This document shows positions 1 through 5,277 of a stretch of DNA of 5,277 nt, in pieces. The translations under genes and the position numbers were made by a program. The stretch is from contig JBNJDJ010000098.1 in assembly GCA_051744845.1 (NCBI GenBank), positions 1 to 5,277 on the forward strand. The letters run 5' to 3'. A model generated the notes under the pieces. It did no database searches. It worked only from the letters and a program-made list of their open reading frames with translations, and had not been told where the DNA came from. Each line of letters opens with the position of its first letter. The first letter of the stretch is position 1. The stretch comes from JBNJDJ01 sp051744845. GTDB taxonomy: Bacteria; Bacillota; Clostridia; Peptostreptococcales; Acidaminobacteraceae.

Positions 1-95
1 GTAGACAGTTGATCTTGATATTCTTGCATATCTTGCATATTTCTATTTAAATTTCTAAGTAAATTTCTACTCATCATTTGATTTGTTACTCTCAT
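1..95 (-). CDS. flgL: FlgL, hook-filament junction protein (HAP3), N-terminal fragment
   Basis: This is the 5' end of flgL; the reading frame runs off the left edge after 31 complete codons. The protein opens MRVTNQMMSRNLLRNLNRN, followed by MQDMQEYQDQLS, which matches the flagellin-type N-terminal helix of FlgL (conserved MRVTNxMM and RNLNRN elements). FlgL is exported and joins the FlgK ring to the first flagellin subunits, forming the outer part of the hook-filament junction. The ATG at 95-93 is preceded by an extended AGGAGGTGA (103-111), 10 bases from AGGAGG to ATG. The flgK stop codon overlaps this Shine-Dalgarno sequence and the intergenic gap is 14 bases, so flgL is probably translated in coupling with flgK. 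Only the start is visible, so nothing can be said about the central or C-terminal domains. Confidence 0.96.
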   Translation of the reverse strand, partial: MRVTNQMMSRNLLRNLNRNMQDMQEYQDQLS

Positions 96-102
96 TAATT
101 AG

Positions 103-111
103 TCACCTCCT
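103..111 (-). promoter_or_regulatory. flgL ribosome binding site overlapping the flgK stop
   Basis: AGGAGGTGA, a nearly full match to the 16S anti-Shine-Dalgarno sequence, sits 10 bases (AGGAGG to ATG) upstream of flgL. The flgK TAG (112-110) shares two bases with it, so a ribosome finishing flgK stands on the flgL initiation site. Confidence 0.85.
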
Positions 112-1792
112 AGCGGCCACCAACACCTAATCTATTTACTATTAAATCAAGCATTTCATCCATTACATTTATCATTCTTGCACTAGCTGAATAAGCCTTT
201 TGGTATTTAATCATATTTGTCATTTCTTCATCTAATGATACTCCTTGAATCGAAAGCCTTTTACTTTGTAGTTCATCTACTAAAACTTCTTGATTTTCAG
301 TAACTCTATTAGCTTCTTGACCATCTACACCTAAGTTCGATATTAAAGATTTAACATAATCCTCAGGTGAACCCCAATCATAAAGTTTTTGATTATTTCT
401 TATCTGAGTTAAATCTAATGCATTTTTACCATCACCAGGTACTCCATCTTTAGTACTAGAAGCTGCTATTAAATTTAAATCTTCTAGGTCTTTAGCAATT
501 GAGACTTGACTAGCTTTCATCTTATCAACTACTAAATAATCATTATCCACTTTTTTAATTGCCTTACCCTTATATTGAGGATTGTTTCCAATTATTTTAT
601 TTTTATTTTCAATTATTTTTTCTTGTAAATCATCACCAGTCAATCCACTAGTATCATTTAAAACTTGATTAGTTACATCTATACCTGCTTCTCCATTACC
701 AAATTGTCCAGTTTCATTATTTAAACCATAATCTCTTAAATACTCTTTATACCTTTCAGTTGTCAAATCATTTATAGTAAACATAAAAGTGCCTGTAGTT
801 TTATCAGAATCAATTCCAAAACCTTCAGAATGGATTCTATTCGACTCTTCTGCAAATGTATTTATAAAATTATTTATTCTTTCAACATAATAAGGGATAC
901 CTTTTGCATCACCTTCAATATTATCTCTTGATTCATATAATCCTTTTAATTTACCACTAGTAGGTGTATAACTTTGTCCTGTTTCCCACTGTACTTCAGT
1001 TAAATCAACAGCATCATCTTCATTTAATCTTTCATCTCTTGGAGTTAACTCTAATTTAGTTGAGTTAAAATGAGAAACCATTTTTGTACCATCTAAAGAA
1101 ATATGAAATCTATTATTATCATCTTCATAGTAATCAATATCTGCAAGTTCAGACATTTCATCTAATAATACATTTCTTTGGTCTCTAATATCATTAGCTT
1201 TTCCACCTTCTAGTTCTGTTTCGTATATGACTTTATTAAGTTCAACAATTTTCTCAGCTTTATTATTTAAATCATTTACAGCTGAATTAAATTCAAAGTT
1301 TAAGTCACTTTGCATCTCTTTTAGCTTTTCAGACATTTGATTAACTTGTTTAGTTACAGCTATAGCTCGTTGTCTAACTAAAGTTCTTGTAGTTAAGTTT
1401 TCAGGATTTTTATTAAGCTCGTGTACAGACTCAAAATAATCATCTAAAACTTCAGAAATTGATGAATCCGATGGTTCATTAATAATAGATTCTACTTCTT
1501 TTAATACACTACTTCTTGCATCCCATTCACCGTATTTAGCATTTTCTCCTCTATATTTATAATCTAAAAATTCATCTCTTATTTGCTTAACTGCTTCAAC
1601 TTCTACACCATTTCCTAAAGTACCTAAATCACCTGGTAATACATCAGGACTATAAGCATGAGTATCCATCCGTTGTCTAGAATATCCTTCTGTATTCGCA
1701 TTGGAAATATTATGTGATGTAACTTGTAGGGATCTTTGATTAGCAGTTAAACCGGAATATGCAATTCCTAACCCTAAAAATGAACTTGGCAT
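110..1792 (-). CDS. flgK: FlgK, hook-associated protein 1 (HAP1)
   Basis: FlgK is exported through the flagellar type III apparatus and assembles as the first ring of the hook-filament junction, beneath FlgL. The 560-residue product has the two terminal signatures of the family. Residues 2-41 hold the rod/hook N-terminal motif (SSFLGLGIAYSGLTANQ, then SHNISNANTEGYSRQR). Residues 517-560 hold the C-terminal domain (GVSLDEEMTNMIKYQKAYSA, then RMINVMDEMLDLIVNRLG). These pair as the coiled-coil D0 domain. Residues of about 90-220 are helical and charged, as in FlgK D1; the middle (about 220-510) is the variable surface domain, rich in Asp and Asn. The length is slightly above the roughly 500 residues of B. 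subtilis FlgK. The ATG at 1792 has the site AGAAGGTGA at 1797-1805, seven bases from AGG to ATG, and lies 12 bases after flgN. There is no signal peptide, as expected for type III export. Confidence 0.98.
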   Translation of the reverse strand: MPSSFLGLGIAYSGLTANQRSLQVTSHNISNANTEGYSRQRMDTHAYSPDVLPGDLGTLGNGVEVEAVKQIRDEFLDYKYRGENAKYGEWDARSSVLKEVESIINEPSDSSISEVLDDYFESVHELNKNPENLTTRTLVRQRAIAVTKQVNQMSEKLKEMQSDLNFEFNSAVNDLNNKAEKIVELNKVIYETELEGGKANDIRDQRNVLLDEMSELADIDYYEDDNNRFHISLDGTKMVSHFNSTKLELTPRDERLNEDDAVDLTEVQWETGQSYTPTSGKLKGLYESRDNIEGDAKGIPYYVERINNFINTFAEESNRIHSEGFGIDSDKTTGTFMFTINDLTTERYKEYLRDYGLNNETGQFGNGEAGIDVTNQVLNDTSGLTGDDLQEKIIENKNKIIGNNPQYKGKAIKKVDNDYLVVDKMKASQVSIAKDLEDLNLIAASSTKDGVPGDGKNALDLTQIRNNQKLYDWGSPEDYVKSLISNLGVDGQEANRVTENQEVLVDELQSKRLSIQGVSLDEEMTNMIKYQKAYSASARMINVMDEMLDLIVNRLGVGGR

Positions 1793-1796
1793 ATAA

Positions 1797-1806
1797 TCAC
1801 CTTCTT
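1797..1806 (-). promoter_or_regulatory. flgK ribosome binding site overlapping the flgN stop
   Basis: AAGAAGGTGA precedes the flgK ATG with seven bases between AGG and ATG. The flgN stop TAA (1807-1805) overlaps its 5' edge, indicating coupling of chaperone and client translation. Confidence 0.8.
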
Positions 1807-2302
1807 AAATTTTCGCATCAAATAAATTCTTTCTTCCTTTTTTAACATCATCGCTTGCTTTTTCACTATAATTATTACTACCTAAGTTGGCACTTGTTAA
1901 TAAATCCATATTGAAGTGTATATATTCAAGTGATTGTTCAACTAATTGTTTGTTTTGAGTATTTTGATCACTTACTTTTTTTACAACTTTACTTAAACTA
2001 TCTTTAATTCTTAAAATGTCACTTTTAGATTTTTCATCTAAAAATTTAGATAATTCAGTAATGTTTTCTACACTTTGAATATTATTTTCCTTTAAAATTT
2101 CATTTACTATTTTAATTCTAATATTATCTAATTTAACTAAAGACATAGCCAACGCTTTTTCTTCTTTTACTAGTTTTTCTAAAGTTTCAATTTCATTATC
2201 AATTATTGCTCTTTTTTTCTTTTTAGATAAATCTAGTATGTCATCGTAAATATCTTTTTCTTTTTCCAAGGCCATTACTAACTTATCAACAAATTCAGAC
2301 AT
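1805..2302 (-). CDS. flgN: FlgN family export chaperone for FlgK and FlgL
   Basis: FlgN-family proteins bind the C-terminal helices of FlgK and FlgL in the cytoplasm and deliver them to the flagellar export gate. The 165-residue product is almost entirely predicted helix, rich in Lys, Glu and Leu. Residues 5-70 carry heptad-like hydrophobic spacing, consistent with a coiled coil. Residues 114-136 (NTQNKQLVEQSLEYIHFNMD and on to LL) match the C-terminal family pattern of an NxxNxxLVxxSLxYI helix. The tail ends GRKNLFDAKI, as is common in Firmicute FlgN. The position directly before flgK is the canonical one. The ATG at 2302 has GAGAGG six bases upstream, and the gene follows flgM by 15 bases. 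Primary sequence similarity among FlgN proteins is low, so the call relies on both the C-terminal pattern and the neighbours. A lysine-coding A-rich run lies at 2211-2227. Confidence 0.93.
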   Translation of the reverse strand: MSEFVDKLVMALEKEKDIYDDILDLSKKKKRAIIDNEIETLEKLVKEEKALAMSLVKLDNIRIKIVNEILKENNIQSVENITELSKFLDEKSKSDILRIKDSLSKVVKKVSDQNTQNKQLVEQSLEYIHFNMDLLTSANLGSNNYSEKASDDVKKGRKNLFDAKI

Positions 2303-2308
2303 ATTATT

Positions 2309-2314
2309 CCTCTC
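2309..2314 (-). promoter_or_regulatory. flgN ribosome binding site
   Basis: GAGAGG lies six bases before the flgN ATG, within the 15-base flgM-flgN gap. It is weaker than the AGGAGG sites of flgL and comFC. Confidence 0.7.
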
Positions 2315-2317
2315 TAA

Positions 2318-2605
2318 TTACTTATTTGATATTGCGTTATTTACCATTTTTTTAGCAATATCTTTTGCTGAAGGATTATAAGTTCCATTATCAATTTTTT
2401 GTTTTATCTCATCAACTTTTGCTCTTCGAATATCAGGTGTATTTTTAGCTTCTTTCATAGCTACTTGAAATTCTTTTGCTGATTTTGAGATATTTAATTG
2501 ATCCTTTTTTAATCCATCGCCTTTTTTAGTTTTATCTGTCTTTTTTACTGAGTTATTATACTTTTTCATTATCCTATTAACATTCATTCCATTATTAATT
2601 TTCAT
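2318..2605 (-). CDS. flgM: FlgM, anti-sigma-28 (SigD) factor
   Basis: FlgM binds the flagellar sigma factor SigD and keeps late flagellar promoters silent until hook completion. The 95-residue protein begins MKINNGMNVNRIMKKYNN, the typical clostridial/bacillar FlgM opening, followed by a Lys-rich, probably disordered stretch (residues 20-36). Residues 37-95 carry the conserved sigma-binding half: LNISKSAKEFQ (about 37-47), then IRRAKVDEIKQKIDNGTYN (59-77), then a last amphipathic helix with KDIAKKMV (81-88). The size is normal for the family. The ATG at 2605 is set by GGAGGTG at 2613-2619, nine bases from GGAGG to ATG, with a run of seven T filling most of the spacer. Its leader holds a SigD-like promoter and an inverted repeat covering this ribosome binding site, so both autoregulation and translational control are plausible. 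Confidence 0.95.
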   Translation of the reverse strand: MKINNGMNVNRIMKKYNNSVKKTDKTKKGDGLKKDQLNISKSAKEFQVAMKEAKNTPDIRRAKVDEIKQKIDNGTYNPSAKDIAKKMVNNAISNK

Positions 2606-2660
2606 AAAAAAACACCTCCATCAATACCTTTCTAAATAGATTATCGACATAAGAGGTGTT
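2606..2660 (-). promoter_or_regulatory. Inverted repeat that sequesters the flgM ribosome binding site, terminator-like
   Basis: In the transcript, AACACCUC (2660-2653) is perfectly complementary to GAGGUGUU (2618-2611), and one U-G pair (2652/2619) extends the stem. The distal arm contains the flgM Shine-Dalgarno GGAGGUG. Inside the 34-base loop, UCGAUA (2647-2642) can pair with UAUUGA (2626-2621) with one G-U pair, extendable past one bulged A by U2640-G2627 and C2639-G2628, leaving a ten-base apical loop. A tract of seven U (2612-2606) closes the structure and abuts the AUG at 2605. The arms and the U-tract are seen directly. That the structure hides the ribosome binding site or terminates read-through transcription is inference. 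The unpaired bases between the two stems (four on one side, one on the other) weaken the case for a strong terminator. Confidence 0.6.
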
Positions 2661-2667
2661 ATCATTA
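2641..2667 (-). promoter_or_regulatory. Candidate SigD (sigma-28) promoter for flgM
   Basis: The -10 element GTCGATAA (2648-2641) differs at one position from the sigma-28 type GCCGATAA. Fifteen bases upstream is TAAT (2667-2664), three of four matches to the -35 core TAAA; a sixteen-base spacer would give TTAA. Transcription would start near 2637-2633, giving a leader of about 28-32 bases before flgM. A SigD promoter ahead of flgM is known in B. subtilis, which supports the call. The -35 element is weak, so an activator or a different sigma factor cannot be excluded. Confidence 0.6.
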
Positions 2668-2675
2668 ATTTTTTT

Positions 2676-3083
2676 TTATTTTCTTTTAGTATGCCATCCT
2701 TTATTACTTTTTTTCTTTTTATCTTTTTTATTATTTTTACTTTTGTCTTTATCAAAAGCTTCATTAAAACCTTGTTTAAGTTCTTTCGAACATTCACTAC
2801 ACATTCTACCTGATTTAATAGGTTTCCCACAACGCATACAACTTAAAACAGCAGACTCTTCTTTTAGTTCTAATCTCCCATCTCTAAGGTATTTTAAAAC
2901 TTCTTCTTTTTCAACACCAGTATCATCAGACACTTCATTTACAGTAGCATTAGGATGATCATATACATATTCTCTAACAATTCTAAAATGATCCTCAATA
3001 TCTAGTCTACACTTATTACAATATTCTTGTTCCTCTTTACCAGAAAACATTCGGCCACATTTTTTACAAGTTTTTAAGTCCAT
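2676..3083 (-). CDS. yvyF: YvyF/TIGR03826-type flagellar operon protein with two zinc-binding modules
   Basis: The biochemical role of this family is not established; it is recognised by its place between comFC and flgM. The 135-residue product has three parts. Residues 6-25 form a four-cysteine knuckle (C6, C9, C22, C25). Residues of about 35-75 resemble a small winged-helix or MerR-like DNA-recognition unit (NATVNEVSDDTGVEKEEVLK, then YLRDGRLEL). Residues 82-98 form a second four-cysteine knuckle (C82, C85, C95, C98). The tail (102-135) is extremely Lys-rich, with KSKNNKKDKKKK, and is probably disordered and able to bind nucleic acid or acidic partners. The ATG at 3083 has GGGGAGG with five bases between GGAGG and ATG. 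The comFC TAG lies inside that spacer, leaving a two-base gap, so the two genes are translationally coupled. A regulatory role in flagellar gene expression is an inference from architecture and position only. Confidence 0.92.
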   Translation of the reverse strand: MDLKTCKKCGRMFSGKEEQEYCNKCRLDIEDHFRIVREYVYDHPNATVNEVSDDTGVEKEEVLKYLRDGRLELKEESAVLSCMRCGKPIKSGRMCSECSKELKQGFNEAFDKDKSKNNKKDKKKKSNKGWHTKRK

Positions 3084-3085
3084 AA

Positions 3086-3790
3086 CTACCTCCCCTTATT
3101 ATATATTGTTGCTACAAAAATGTTACAAAGATAATTTTCATAAATTACTTTACTACATTCATTTAAAGTAGTACCTGTTGTAAAAATATCGTCAACTAAT
3201 AAAACATTTTTAGATTCAATATTTTTATCTTTATTAGGATAAAATGCATCTTTGAGTTCTTTTACTCTTAGACTTTTACCTAAGTTTTTTAAAGACTTAG
3301 TTTTTTTAGTCTTTTTAATTAACTTAATACAAGGTATCTCTAAATTAGAAGATAAATATTTTGCAATTAATTCAGATTGATTGAAACCTCTTAGTCTTTT
3401 TTTATCATTGGTCATTGGTACATATGTAATATAATCTATATTTGAAAAACCTTGTATATTTATTCTATCGGAAAGCATCTTAGCAAAATAAAATGCTAAA
3501 TATGTTTTTTTATGATTTTTAAGATTGAAAATTAACTTTTTAGAAAATTCTGTATACTCTAAAACAGAAATTCCTTTATTAAAATAATACCTGTTTTTCT
3601 CACATTCTAAACAGACATTACCAGAATTTATTTTAATCCCGCAATATTTACAAACTTTACCATAAATAAAAGGTAGCTTTTCTAAACAACTTTCACATAA
3701 AGAATATTTACTATTTTCATATATGTCCGTTTTACAGTAAATACATGTAATATATCTTGGGAAAAAAATATCTAAAATCTCATGTAAGAT
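3086..3790 (-). CDS. comFC: ComFC-type amidophosphoribosyltransferase-fold protein, start codon abnormal
   Basis: ComFC is a cytoplasmic protein needed for natural transformation in B. subtilis and other bacteria. The frame that reads through 3478 upstream to 3790 encodes 234 residues, the normal ComFC length. It opens with LHEILDIFFP, followed by eight cysteines as CxxC pairs (C16/C19, C32/C35, C47/C50, C60/C63), forming two zinc knuckles. The phosphoribosyltransferase domain follows, with RGFNQSELIAK (134-144) and the PRPP loop VLLVDDIFTTGTTLNEC (about 196-212). No ATG, GTG or TTG exists in frame before the ATG at 3478, which would delete both zinc knuckles and lacks a ribosome binding site. 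AGGAGG at 3801-3796 is five bases from an in-frame ATC (3790-3788), chosen here. Alternatively an out-of-frame ATG at 3783 with one lost T would give MRFLDIFFP. The gene could therefore be slightly frameshifted; the rest is intact. Confidence 0.88.
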   Translation of the reverse strand: MLHEILDIFFPRYITCIYCKTDIYENSKYSLCESCLEKLPFIYGKVCKYCGIKINSGNVCLECEKNRYYFNKGISVLEYTEFSKKLIFNLKNHKKTYLAFYFAKMLSDRINIQGFSNIDYITYVPMTNDKKRLRGFNQSELIAKYLSSNLEIPCIKLIKKTKKTKSLKNLGKSLRVKELKDAFYPNKDKNIESKNVLLVDDIFTTGTTLNECSKVIYENYLCNIFVATIYNKGR

Positions 3791-3795
3791 AGTAA

Positions 3796-3801
3796 CCTCC
3801 T
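3796..3801 (-). promoter_or_regulatory. comFC ribosome binding site overlapping the recD2 stop
   Basis: A perfect AGGAGG shares two bases with the recD2 TAG stop (3802-3800). It lies five bases from ATC at 3790 and twelve bases from the out-of-frame ATG at 3783. The strong site shows that translation of comFC begins here and not at the internal ATG at 3478. Confidence 0.85.
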
Positions 3802-5277
3802 AAATATTTAATTCATCTCTTTTTATTAACCTTTCTTTTAAACCAGAGTTTCTAACTAAGTTCTTTTTATTATTTATCATCTTTTTTAGATAACTTTTTT
3901 GTCCAACAAATACAACCAATTTTTTTGCCCTTGTTAAAGCAGTATATAAAATCTTTCTATTTGCTAACATATTTGGAATCCAACTCATAGGTATAATAAC
4001 AACTGGAAATTCATTTCCTTGGCTTTTATGAATAGTTATAGCATAAGAATGAACTAATTGATCTAAATCTGTATATTTATATTTTACCCTTTTATTATCA
4101 AATTCAATCAATAATCTTTTATCATATTTATCTATACCATAAATAATCCCAGTATCTCCATTAAATATACCTTTCCCTTTAGATCCATTATTTTCCCATT
4201 TAATTTCGTAATTATTTTTAATCTGCATAACTTTATCTCCAACTCTAAAAACTTTATCTCTAAACTTTTTTTCATTCTTCATTTTAGATTTTGGATTTAA
4301 AGTTTTTTGTAATACCTTATTAATATTTTTAGTCCCTAAAATATGATTTTTCATAGGCGTTAATATTTGAATATCTTCTAATGGATTAATATCTAAAAAG
4401 TCTTTAAGTCTATCTTGACATAAACTTTTAATCTCTTCTAAAATTCGATTTTGATTTTTCCGTTTTATAAAAAAACAGTCTTTATTTTCTTTATTAAATA
4501 CAGGCATATCTCCGTGATTGATTTTATGGGCATTTGTTACTATTAAACTTTTTTCACTTTGTCTAAATATTTTATCTAAAGTAACATAGTTTATAATATT
4601 CGAGTTTATAATATCCCTCAATACATTACCTGGACCTACAGAAGGTAATTGATCTGCATCACCTACTAAAATAAGCCTTGTCCCTTCTACTAAAGCATCT
4701 AATAAATGCTTCATTAAACTAATATCTATCATAGATACCTCATCAATAATTAAACAATCACAAACTAAAGGATCATTACTATCTTTATTGAAAGTAAAAA
4801 ATCCACCTTTACCTTTTTGATATTGTAAAAGTCTATGAATAGTCTTAGCTTCTTCACCTGTAGTTTCTGCCATTCTATTAGCAGCTTTTCCAGTTGGAGC
4901 AGCTAGTAAAACTTTATAATCATTATTTTTAAAAATAGATATAATAGAATTAATAATAGTAGTTTTTCCAGTACCTGGACCACCTGTAATTACTAATACA
5001 CCATTATTTAAAGATTCTTTAATAGCTTCTATTTGTAATTTATGTAGCTTTATACCTAATTTTTCATTAACTTCTTTTAACTCATGATCTAAATCTATCG
5101 GAAATTCATAAAAAGAACGATCTAAATGTATAAGTTTATTAGCAACATATTCTTCAGCTTCTGCTAAGTACGGTAAATATATAGCTTCTTTATCATTAAT
5201 TCTTTCAACTGTTAATTGTCTTTTAATTATCATTTCGTCAATTTCTTTATCAATTTTTTCTCTTTTAACATTTATCA
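3800..5277 (-). CDS. recD2: RecD2 (YrrC)-type ATP-dependent 5'-3' DNA helicase, N-terminus outside window
   Basis: RecD2 is a superfamily 1B helicase used in DNA repair and replication-fork maintenance in bacteria lacking RecBCD. The frame stays open to the right edge, so the ATG at 5233 is internal; it has no ribosome binding site, and about 300 N-terminal residues are expected upstream. Counting from that Met, motifs appear in order: Q motif LHKLQIEAI (63-71); Walker A GGPGTGKTT (84-92); Ia APTGKAANRM (112-121); TIHRLL (131-136); Walker B LIIDEVSMID (161-170); motif III LVGDADQLPSVGPGN (189-203); motif IV FRQ (223-225); an SH3-like insertion around RVGDKVMQI and GIFNGDTG (330-362); motif V HSYAITIHKSQGNEF (395-409); motif VI LYTALTRAKK (429-438). 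All catalytic residues seem present. The TAG stop lies in the comFC Shine-Dalgarno sequence, which places recD2 in the same transcript. Some annotations call this family TraA/RecD; the Walker A and motif V forms favour RecD2. Confidence 0.95.
   Translation of the reverse strand, partial: INVKREKIDKEIDEMIIKRQLTVERINDKEAIYLPYLAEAEEYVANKLIHLDRSFYEFPIDLDHELKEVNEKLGIKLHKLQIEAIKESLNNGVLVITGGPGTGKTTIINSIISIFKNNDYKVLLAAPTGKAANRMAETTGEEAKTIHRLLQYQKGKGGFFTFNKDSNDPLVCDCLIIDEVSMIDISLMKHLLDALVEGTRLILVGDADQLPSVGPGNVLRDIINSNIINYVTLDKIFRQSEKSLIVTNAHKINHGDMPVFNKENKDCFFIKRKNQNRILEEIKSLCQDRLKDFLDINPLEDIQILTPMKNHILGTKNINKVLQKTLNPKSKMKNEKKFRDKVFRVGDKVMQIKNNYEIKWENNGSKGKGIFNGDTGIIYGIDKYDKRLLIEFDNKRVKYKYTDLDQLVHSYAITIHKSQGNEFPVVIIPMSWIPNMLANRKILYTALTRAKKLVVFVGQKSYLKKMINNKKNLVRNSGLKERLIKRDELNI

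Noticed and set aside
23..68. Short tandem repeats in flgL: two perfect 9-base copies (23-40) and three imperfect 12-base copies (33-68)
   Set aside because: They encode the conserved RNLLRNLNRNMQ helix of FlgL; low-complexity codon use in an AT-rich genome and protein constraint explain them.
2211..2227. A-rich run in flgN (and similar runs in the yvyF tail at 2690-2750) as possible transcriptional slippage or phase-variation sites
   Set aside because: Both frames are intact and the runs encode lysine clusters expected in these proteins; nothing indicates that slippage is used.
2606..2635. CsrA-type binding site (GGA motif) in the flgM leader
   Set aside because: The only GGA is the Shine-Dalgarno sequence itself, it is not in a hairpin loop, and the flanks do not resemble the wider consensus.
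2621..2665. Possible 14-codon leader peptide (ATG at 2665, TGA at 2623-2621) ending just before the flgM Shine-Dalgarno sequence
   Set aside because: There is no Shine-Dalgarno sequence before either ATG, and no run of regulatory codons that would suggest attenuation.
2621..2830. Open frame of 69 codons on the minus strand overlapping the end of yvyF and the flgM leader
   Set aside because: It overlaps yvyF in another frame, is extremely Lys/Ile-rich from the A-rich tail, has no ribosome binding site, and looks like no known protein.
2656..2958. Open frame of 100 codons on the plus strand
   Set aside because: It is antisense to yvyF. The Leu/Phe-rich translation is the complement of the Lys-rich tail and not a genuine membrane protein; there is no ribosome binding site.
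3086..3478. A short 130-residue ComF protein starting at the ATG at 3478
   Set aside because: This start has no Shine-Dalgarno sequence and would remove both zinc knuckles, while the same frame upstream encodes them intact behind a perfect AGGAGG.
5231..5233. ATG at 5233 as the start of the helicase gene
   Set aside because: The frame remains open to the window edge, there is no ribosome binding site, and RecD2 proteins have a long N-terminal region before the Walker A motif.

Overview
The window is a strongly AT-rich segment from a Gram-positive-type motile bacterium. The gene content and order (RecD2-like helicase, ComFC, a YvyF-type zinc protein, FlgM, FlgN, FlgK, FlgL) and the strong AGGAGG-type ribosome binding sites point to a low-GC Firmicute, most likely an anaerobic Clostridia or Tissierellia relative. 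This placement is inferred from content and synteny; no RNA marker gene is present. All genes lie on the minus strand, so transcription runs from high to low coordinates.

Layout in transcription order: the C-terminal two thirds of a RecD2/YrrC-type DNA helicase (5277-3800, N-terminus outside the window); a ComFC-type phosphoribosyltransferase with two N-terminal zinc knuckles (about 3790-3086) whose start codon is abnormal; a YvyF/TIGR03826-type double-zinc protein (3083-2676); a 70-base leader; the anti-sigma factor flgM (2605-2318); the export chaperone flgN (2302-1805); the hook-filament junction protein flgK (1792-110); and the first 31 codons of flgL (95-1). Apart from the flgM leader, spacers are at most 15 bases. 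Several stop codons overlap the next gene's Shine-Dalgarno sequence, so this looks like one translationally coupled operon. No stretch above 300 bases lacks a gene once comFC is extended to its full length.

How the genes work together: FlgM restrains the flagellar sigma factor SigD (sigma-28) until the hook-basal body is finished. FlgN escorts FlgK and FlgL to the export apparatus, and these form the junction between hook and filament. The upstream genes concern DNA handling and uptake. Bacillus subtilis has the same linkage (comF operon, yvyF, flgM, flgN, flgK, flgL), but its comF operon begins with the helicase gene comFA, whereas here a RecD2-type helicase is in front of comFC.

The most interesting signal is the 70-base flgM leader. 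A SigD-like promoter (-10 GTCGATAA) lies inside the loop of an inverted repeat. The distal arm of the repeat contains the flgM Shine-Dalgarno sequence and ends in a seven-U tract that touches the AUG. A transcript arriving from recD2/comFC would carry both arms and could hide the flgM ribosome binding site or terminate there. A transcript started at the internal promoter lacks the proximal arm. The second notable point is comFC: its complete zinc-finger reading frame has no ATG, GTG or TTG start, which suggests a rare ATC start or a one-base deletion next to an ATG.
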